Source: Melampsora larici-populina 98AG31 (taxonomy: Eukaryota > Basidiomycota > Pucciniomycetes > Pucciniales > Melampsoraceae). Taken from it: a stretch of DNA of 64,000 nucleotides. The notes under the pieces were generated by a model. The model was not told where the DNA came from, searched no databases, and saw nothing but the letters and a program-made list of their open reading frames with translations. Positions 57,501 through 64,000 of the stretch are shown piece by piece. Position 1 is the stretch's first letter. Each line of letters begins with the position of its first letter. The stretch spans positions 124,001 through 188,000 of the forward strand of contig NW_006768800.1 in the NCBI RefSeq assembly GCF_000204055.1. The letters are read 5' to 3'. A program made the translations under genes and the position numbers.

Positions 57501-58210
57501 GTTCAATGACAATGGGTTCTTTATGAAGTGTCATCTGACTTTCGGCTACTTTCTTCAAGGCCGCTTCGTCCAATCCGGTACCTTTGACAAAGTTGATTGG
57601 GATTAGGAGTCGAGGAACACTTCGACCCGGTAGAGATTCCTGAAGTAAAGCAGCTATTTGGGCTCGAAGATGTGGAGGAACGTATTGGCCAGGTGCATTG
57701 GTGAGATTGGTTGAGTTGAAGCTTCGTCCATGCTCAGCAGGCCTGTGTGAAGAGCGATTAGTGGGGATTCGAGATGGATAACCGCGCCGAGGGAAACTTG
57801 AGGGCTGTGGAGGTCCAGATCGATTGTTGTTGCTAGGAGAGTTCTGATCGCGAGATGGTCCGTATGGATTTATGGGTACGTCTAGAAGATCAGACATCGA
57901 TTAATTATCCAGAGAGCTTGATCATCCTATCAACAGTCGAAGCATGGTAGGCCTTACCTATACGATTTTCTTGAAAAGCTGGATTGCGTGAAATATTTTG
58001 ATAGTTGAAATTAACACGATTGAGCTGCTGAGCTTTGAATCCCCCTCGTCCTCTTCCTCGTCCTCGACCAACGCTTTCTCCCCCTCCACGGCCAGTCCCT
58101 CGTCCCCGTCCTCGTCCCCGTCCTCCGCCACCGCGACCAGGAGATTGAGTTCCGTTCGATCCCCATGATCCACCAGGAGGCGAGGTCGTATACGAGTTTC
58201 GTGAATTCAT
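54520..58210 (-). CDS. SQS1: Sqs1-type protein: RGG tail, R3H-like and G-patch domains
   Basis: Related to yeast Sqs1/Pfa1, a G-patch cofactor of the helicase Prp43 in ribosome biogenesis and splicing. Exons on the minus strand: 58210-57958, 57881-55977, 55900-55728, 55632-55533, about 55400-54991 and 54894-54520. The start holds Arg/Gly repeats (58140-58030). Exon 2 begins DVPINPYGPSRD, contains YVPPHLRAQIAALL, and is long, disordered and acidic; it ends with GSGSGQEEDWKK. Exons 3-4 are Asp/Glu-rich, ending EAIWGVDPQAARK. Exon 5 has SGYMFTDALQKQW, Lys-rich coiled coil, and SKKGRAKIHLVANLYGLKSH, which with SSGKGKARATTVERT forms an R3H-like domain. The last exon ends with the G-patch: ENVGFRLLAKMGWTKGDTMG. 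The start of exon 5 is unsure: a strong acceptor at 55444 gives the wrong phase, while GAAG at 55401 fits. Confidence 0.83.
58030..58150 (-). repeat. RGG-coding low-complexity tract
   Basis: Tandem CGTGGT/GGACGAGG-like units code for RGRGRGRG runs at the start of the Sqs1-type protein; these often bind RNA and are methylated on arginine. Confidence 0.85.
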
Positions 58211-58926
58211 CCGAAACAGTGAAAGGTCACTTGTGAATGTTGTTGAGACGAATGTTGGAAAGCAATAATGATAGTTTTGTAATTAGCAGTCTGGTCAAAG
58301 GCACCGATTGACGAGGGATACTCAAATCTTAACCTTTAATCAGTTTAAACGGCTTCAGTACAGATAAAACCCTCTAAAACATTTCAACGGATTCTCCTCA
58401 CTCGCAAATTAGTTTTAGCTTCCACCAACTTGGGCTGAGCTTTAATCTTGGAAAATCACATGGACCCTCCTAATACTTCACCTAATATATGTTACCCAAA
58501 TAGTTATAAACTCATCTTTGTATCCAGCCGTGTCATATAAAGCAATCCACTCCTTGCTAACTCCTCCCACTACTCTGTCTATCAATAGGCTAGTTTGGTA
58601 TAGCAGTTTCGAGAATAAATGTCGTTTTTTTTAAAGGTTGCACTAAACAATTATCGACCTAGATTCTACATGGGGCATGGTATGTAATCCTCATTTCAAG
58701 TCTCCTCTCACCTTCCCGCTGGTTGCAACCCTACCAAAGGTTGTGCATTTTGGGTACAAAGAAAGCAGTGATTGTGAAAGATGAACAAGATTGTGATCTT
58801 TCACAGTCCTTGCACCCTGGAATACAGCTCTTATGTAGAAGTTTTAGTGTAACCTTAGAAAAATAAAAGAATGAAACCAGGCAGGCAACATTTATTCTTT
58901 TTTCAAGTGCTTTTGATTTCACATAT
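58211..58926. promoter_or_regulatory. Upstream region of the Sqs1-type gene
   Basis: A 700-bp stretch with no gene recognised; the part next to 58210 is the presumed promoter and 5' leader. No specific motif is claimed. Confidence 0.35.
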
Positions 58927-59205
58927 TTAGGGTGTTCAAACCTCAAAATCAATTCATGCAAGTTTTGTGCAAGTTCTGTGCAAGATATGAATAGAACTTG
59001 CACGGATCTTGCACAAAACTTGCAAGAGTCGGTCTCGCACGGTTTTTGCACGGTTTGGACACGGTTTTTGCACGGTTTGGAACACAATAACTCGGGTTGT
59101 CAAAAAAATTACTGTGCAAGATTAGTGCAAAAAATCTTGCACGGATCTTGCACGGATCTTGCACGTCGGTCTTGCACATTTCTTGCACAGGTTTGAACAC
59201 CCTAA
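58927..59205. repeat. MITE, TTGCA-rich family, copy 2
   Basis: Perfect 17-bp inverted ends TTAGGGTGTTCAAACCT (58927) and its complement ending at 59205. The inside is made of TTGCACGGATC, TTGCACAAAAC, GTGCAAGTTC and TTTTGCACGGTTTGG units in both directions. It shares the GTGTTCAAAC end and the TTGCA units with 1573-1862. Confidence 0.82.
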
Positions 59206-59421
59206 TTGCACCAACTGTCCAAGTGTGTCTACTGTAATTATGTAATTTACAACTTCTTTTGGGGCTTTGAATGTAATGAACTACTCTGCCTTCACAACAG
59301 ATTCTTCTTGATAAACCCACATTGAGAAAATATAAACAGAAATAGAGAAAGGAAAAAAAGGTATATCAAACATAGAGCATTACTAATGTAAACTTCTTGA
59401 GTTCAGTTATCTAAATATGTT

Positions 59422-59889
59422 TCAAAGTGAAGAAACCTTCCCATTTCCTAGATATATTTGTGCTAAGTAAGGGTATACTTTGGGTGTATCTAATAATGTT
59501 GTAGCCAAATTTGTGTTAACTTTGATCTTTTCTTCTTTCAGTTTTTGTCTAAAAACTTGTTGTTGTTTGGCGAATTTTCTGCAGTATATTAGAAAATGTG
59601 CTGGTGTTTCCGTTGCAAAACAAGTGTTGCACTTGTTGTGTTCTTCTACCCCTATACGGTGTAAGAATTTTTGTAGTGGGCAATGGCCCCATCTTAGTTG
59701 AAATATTGCCCCTGCTTGTCCTTTTTCTAAATTATTAATTAGTGTGTCAGCTATCCATTTGCCTTTTGTTTTGTACGGTTTGATAGATACAGCTTCCCTT
59801 TTGTTGAATAATGTTCTGTCCAAGGATTTACCTCCAATGATGCCTTGGATTTTGCACCCCGAGGAATCTATGTTGGCAGTGGTGCTCAA
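59422..59889 (-). pseudogene. Non-LTR retrotransposon 3' remnant
   Basis: An open frame of 155 codons with the pattern found after the RNase H domain of fungal LINE-type elements: GAIFQLRWGHCPLQKFLHRI, then CNTCFATETPAHFLIYCRKF (CxxC...HxxxxC). It starts inside the RNase H-like part, and the reverse transcriptase is absent, so it is a 5'-truncated copy. It ends TGA with no long poly-A seen. Sequence near its 5' end (59820-59850) resembles a part of the repeat at 39300-39510. Confidence 0.75.
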
Positions 59890-60102
59890 AACTAGCGCCC
59901 AAATCCCCAGAAATTGCTGTAGGTGCTATATTTTTGGTGCCTACATACAAGCAGACACAGAAAAGATATGTTACCAAAGCATTGCTATAGCATATGTAAT
60001 ACACCTAAGTGTAAGGCAATCAACCCTTAGGGGTGATGTATCTTTTCCGCAGCTGCTTGTACAATATTAGAGGCAGATCCACTGTTCTATTCTCCCAAGA
60101 AG

Positions 60103-61570
60103 CACTGTAAATATTATACATTATCCCCAAGTGGGAATTGGAAAACAATTATTATTGTAGTTTGTCATAAAAACATCTATCACTGCACATCTGAGCCATA
60201 AAACCCACACTACATATGTGCAACAAGCTGAGAGCATCCGCACTCGTTTGCGGTTGTTAACTTGGTCACGTGCGGTAACAACCGCTACATTAAGCAAAAA
60301 ATGACTTAACTCAGCCAAATTTCGCACTCGTTTGCGTTAGTAGCACTGTAACGTTTGTAACTTTACCGATAATGCATGTGCTCCACAGTGGTCATGCAGT
60401 AAGGTAACATTCAATTTTTCAAGTACAATTTCAAGTTTAAGAAAACAAAGGCTATATTTGAATACATCTATTGATCTTGTGAAAATTCTAACGATTTGAA
60501 ACTACACAAGCAAGATGAACAATCTGAACCAATCCAAACTTTTTTTAATGTTTGATTCAGCTTTTTTCAACTGTTTGGTTTGTATCTCTTGATCTTAAAA
60601 GTCTTCCAGTCATTAGTCTTTAGAATTCAATTTTCTCATCTATCTCTATACATATGTGAAGTCTGAAATTCTTCATATTGATTCGATTGGTTTGAAGTCG
60701 AGTTGAAGATTTTCAAACGACCTATTTTAAAACAAAAAAACAAAAAAAACGATCGTAAAAACCTCGATTGGTGTTAAAAGGTCTTGATTCAATTCATGTG
60801 ACTGGGTGAGAGAGGTGAAAAGACGATGTTTGTTGTTGACTTTGGTATTGGAGATTGGGCTGAGTTGAGTTTTTGGAGTTGTAGTTGCTGTGAACAGGTC
60901 GTGATGTGTGCTACCGCATGCGTTAGCCAATCGGTAGATTTACCAATTCGCTAACGCAAACTGATGAAAAATTAACTACCGCGGGGCTAATTGTTCACCG
61001 GTGCGGAAAAGACCCCGCGGTTGCGTTAAATTTAACCTTACCGCACTCGATTTACCGCACGAGTGCGGATGCTCTGAGTAAATTGTTAGCTATCATTTAC
61101 ATACAGGTCTGCTCAGTTCCCTGCTCATCTGAATAATTAAATCATATTTGGTACATCATGTCACTTCTTCTAGCTTGACAAAACTGTCTCAAAAATTGAC
61201 TCCATATACTTCCATAGCTACACAGGCAATAATCAAGAAGCCATTCAACAGTAACAGAAAGGGTGTTACAAGTTAGTTAGTTAATGGAATTACACCAAAA
61301 CTAGAGTCAGTGTATGTAGTCAATATTTGGAATGCTTTTCTCAAACTGAAAAAAATTACAGCAGATATTACATATGATATACTTGTTCAGATGAGCCAAT
61401 AGCTGAGTGGCACTGTATGTACATGCTAGCTCCAAATCGTTTTATCCTTCTGCACATATGTAGTGTGGGTGCTATGCCTCAGGTGTGCAGTGATATGTCT
61501 TTTCATGACAAACTACAATGTTAATCTTTTTCCCTATCTCACTTGGGGATAATGTATGATGTTTACAGTG
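60103..61570. mobile_element. Element with about 120-bp inverted repeats, split by another insertion
   Basis: The left arm begins CACTGTAAATATTATACATT at 60103 and continues through ATCCCCAAGTG, TGTAGTTTGTCAT, ATCACTGCACA and CCCACACTACATATGTGCA (to about 60221). The right arm is the complement of the same blocks, ending at 61570. Without the 841-bp insertion at 60233-61073 it would be about 620 bp. A relative is seen near 2690-2820. Non-coding. Confidence 0.82.
60228..61078. mobile_element. 841-bp inserted element with 5-bp duplication
   Basis: Element 60233-61073 with inverted ends AGCATCCGCACTCG and its complement, flanked by CTGAG on both sides (60228-60232, 61074-61078). Subterminal zones hold GCGGT, CCGCA and TTTACCGCAC words in both directions. 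No long reading frame. The related copy near 2755 has a single CTGAG and no insertion, which confirms the borders. Confidence 0.88.
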
Positions 61571-62140
61571 AAGTCTATGCCAAACTAGGCAATCTCAGCA
61601 AGCCATTACAAGGATCTGTCTGACATGGCCAAGGGTTAGGGGTAAGTTTCATGTTTGCAACCAGTAAGATTGCCAACATAAGTCTCAGGTTGAGGAATTT
61701 GACACATCAACAGAGGCAAATCCTTGGACAGGCCTTGACCAAGGTTCTGAACCAACATATTATCCTATGCTGAGAATTACCTTGGATCAAAACCTGAGAA
61801 AGATTCTGTTGAAGGTTTGAGATCCAAGTGAGATCCAAGAATACCTTGGATTCAAAATGTTGTTGGTGTGAGAAATACTGATGATTAGTCACCCCTCTGA
61901 GATTTCCTTGTGAGGAAGTATGTGGTCTTGGTGATAGGTGCCAGGATGTTTTGAGTAAGATGTTGAAAGACTTTGATAATTTTGACCATCACCTGGACCA
62001 TTTAGTAGATCCAAATAAGTTTCAGTCAATCAATCATACCATTTGCATCAAATTTTCAAACTTTATATAAATCAATATCAATTGTTGAAGAAAACATTAA
62101 TGAAGTTGTCTACATAGTTAAGTGAAGATCAAATTGTACG
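61571..62140. other. Gene-free stretch with repeat fragment
   Basis: Positions 61690-61870 belong to the repeat family also seen at 11143-11240 and 39310-39500 (words TTGGACAGGCCTTG, GAGAATTACCTTGGATC). The rest is the 3' flank of the SET gene. Confidence 0.5.
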
Positions 62141-64000
62141 TCAAGTTTTGGATTTCTTTGTATTCTTTTTGGTTTTTTCAAGTTGATTTTGACTCTTCCT
62201 TTTTCCATTATTAATTTGAATAGACTTATTAAGATCATTTAAAAGGTCATTTAAAATTAACTTTTCTCCTAATCTAACTTTAATAGATTTTAATTTTCTT
62301 CTTGATAAACTTTGATCTTTTAATAAATCTTGATCATTCTGATTTTGGACCAAAAAATACAAGTTGAAATTAATTTCTGCTCAAAGAGTGAGCAAAAAGT
62401 TTGGTAAACACTCACTTGAATTGTAGTTGAATATTGATTCAATCGATTTGAAAGAATTTGAATTGCAAGTTGAGCAATAGGTTCTGACATAGCAGGTTTA
62501 GGTACTTTTCCTTTAGATTTCCATGTTTGAAATTCTTCCTCTGTTGATAAGAGAATTCGTAGCATAATGACTAGTTCATCAGGTAAAATTTCTTTTGGTT
62601 CACGTTGACTTTTTGTAGGAAGCATAAAAATTCTAGGAAATATTCCAACATCAGACCATGAGGAAAATTGTAAGGAGAATTTGATTTTGATTTGAAGACT
62701 CACTCATCTATATCGCTCACTTCTAGTGCCCACTTGGCTCTAGATTTCAGTTCGTCTAGGGTATTTTGGTTTTGAGGGTCAGAAGGATGGAGACTTTCGG
62801 CAGCGAGTCGTATACAAAGTTCGAGAGAGACCTCAGCAAGATCAAATGGGTTTTCGTCATCTACATGTCCGTATCGTCTCAAGAGATCTGCGTTTGGTGG
62901 ATCAGCATATGTGTTATACTTTACCAAAGAATCCCGCCGGGAAAAGGCTAAATGAGTCAGACTTCGAGATAGTTTGAGGATTGACAGAGGCATCATCAGA
63001 CGCACTATTTGTTCTCCTTTTCTGATAGATTTGGTAGTTGTCATATTCAGTGTAGTAGGCTCGTAGAACAACTTGGCCTGTTCAAAACAATAGAAGGTGG
63101 ATGAGAAGTTTTATCGGGTGAAATAGTTTCCATACAAACTCAGCTTATAAGTAGGTGGAGAAAGAGATTGAGATAGACTGACGTTTTCACAACCTGACTT
63201 TGCATTAAGGATATCTGCTAATGGTACCATTGCTACACCTTCTGAAGTATTCAATCCCACTTCTTCTTCAATTATACCAGTTGATGAAGCACTGGCTGCA
63301 GTCATTGAGATATCACCATTCTCGTCTTGATCCTCTATTGACTTATCATCATCTACCTCCTCCTCTTCATCATGATTATCGGTTTCAGGTACCACATCGA
63401 CTTCAAAAGATCTAGAAAGGGCCAAAGACCCCATAAGATGATAAATTTGAAGACCATAGAAATCATCCCATGTCCAAACTTTCCCTTGATTTGAAGTAGG
63501 GATCGGAAAAAGGTCTGATCGACTACGGATTAGTGGGGCTACTAGTTGATGGTAATCAGCTTCGGCTTCTTCTCTACCAATCGTTTCTATCTGACCAATC
63601 GATTAACGTTTACAACAATCAAGAGTAGGGATGTTAAACACGTCAATTTTCGTGTTTACGTCCAAGATTTGGAAGCTTATGCTGAGTAAGTCATCGAATG
63701 GATTACTTGCCAAGGACCGTTGAGGCTTGAAGCTCTTTCAACTCGTCATCCGACCAAAACATCAAGGTATCAAACTCTGTCGGCCTGGATAAAAAAGGCG
63801 AGATAAAAGTTGATGATGAGCGATCGCGATCTTTGAAAAACGGCGATCAATCAAGAAGACCGCTGATGGATAAATAGAAGTCAAGACTCACATCATTTCA
63901 AAGTATGGCCTCCATGACATATGAGAAGGTACAGATTGATCGTATCCCCGAGCGCGCTCCCACATCATAGTCATCAAAAGTGGTATCCAATTCCTGGAAA
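62141..64000 (-). CDS. SETD6-like SET-domain protein lysine methyltransferase, 5' end outside
   Basis: SET-domain enzyme of the SETD6/Rubisco-LSMT type, which in fungi methylates ribosomal or other non-histone proteins. Exons on the minus strand: >64000-63892, 63784-63711, 63586-63183, 63077-63006, 62918-62704, 62632-62416, 62338-62141. Blocks: MWERARGYDQSVPSHMSWRP, PTEFDTLMFWSDDELKELQ, ETIGREEAEADYHQLVAPLI, WTWDDFYGLQIYHLMGSLAL, an acidic insert, MVPLADILNAKSG, then KGEQIYNTYADPPNADLLRR, which holds the SET cofactor/substrate residues. The end carries the LSMT substrate-binding part (LKSIKVRLGEKLILNDLL) and a Lys-rich tail. The intron 63710-63587 begins with GC (GCAAGT). The N-terminus lies right of the window. 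Confidence 0.88.

Noticed and set aside
1..64000. CRISPR arrays, bacterial operons, riboswitches, tRNA or rRNA genes
   Set aside because: No regularly spaced repeats of that kind and no tRNA or rRNA sequence were recognised; the gene style is eukaryotic.

Overview
The window looks like nuclear DNA of a basidiomycete, most likely a rust fungus (Pucciniales). The genes are cut by many introns of about 60-100 bp. Their products match fungal families (PAQR/Izh receptor, secreted carotenoid-ester-lipase type carboxylesterase, GH63-like hydrolase, Sqs1-type G-patch protein, SETD6-like lysine methyltransferase). More than half of the window is AT-rich, gene-poor and filled with DNA transposons. The rust placement is inference from gene style and repeat content. 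Intron borders were worked out by hand from splice sites, reading phase and family alignment.

Host genes: PAQR 3' part (27-978, +); 18-exon carboxylesterase (4343-7423, -) with a one-base frameshift; 11-exon GH63-like hydrolase (12728-17000, +); GPI-anchored cupredoxin-like surface protein (19074-20181, +); Sqs1-type R3H/G-patch protein (54520-58210, -) with a decayed copy of its 3' end at 53111-53360; SETD6-like methyltransferase entering from the right edge (62141-64000, -).

Mobile DNA: a KDZ-type element of about 9 kb (23595-32644) with a CxC5/CxC6 transposase and two unrecognised companion genes, plus long perfect hairpins between and beside the genes; a nested hAT cluster (39825-45276) in which a small hAT-like element holds a 4.5 kb hAT and a second small element placed side by side on one target; a further nest (45313-53080) in which an element with about 85-bp inverted repeats and a 9-bp target duplication holds two divergently oriented Tc1/mariner-like elements, one dead and one apparently intact (959 codons); a MULE/GCM-type fragment (33470-34259); a LINE 3' remnant (59422-59889); an old hAT remnant (8850-9754); and several MITE families, some present twice at opposite ends of the window.

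The transposase genes on KDZ, hAT and the dead Tc1-like element carry in-frame TGA codons, several at positions where family context expects arginine. This is consistent with CGA-to-TGA change by deamination of methylated cytosine. Two host genes use GC-AG introns.
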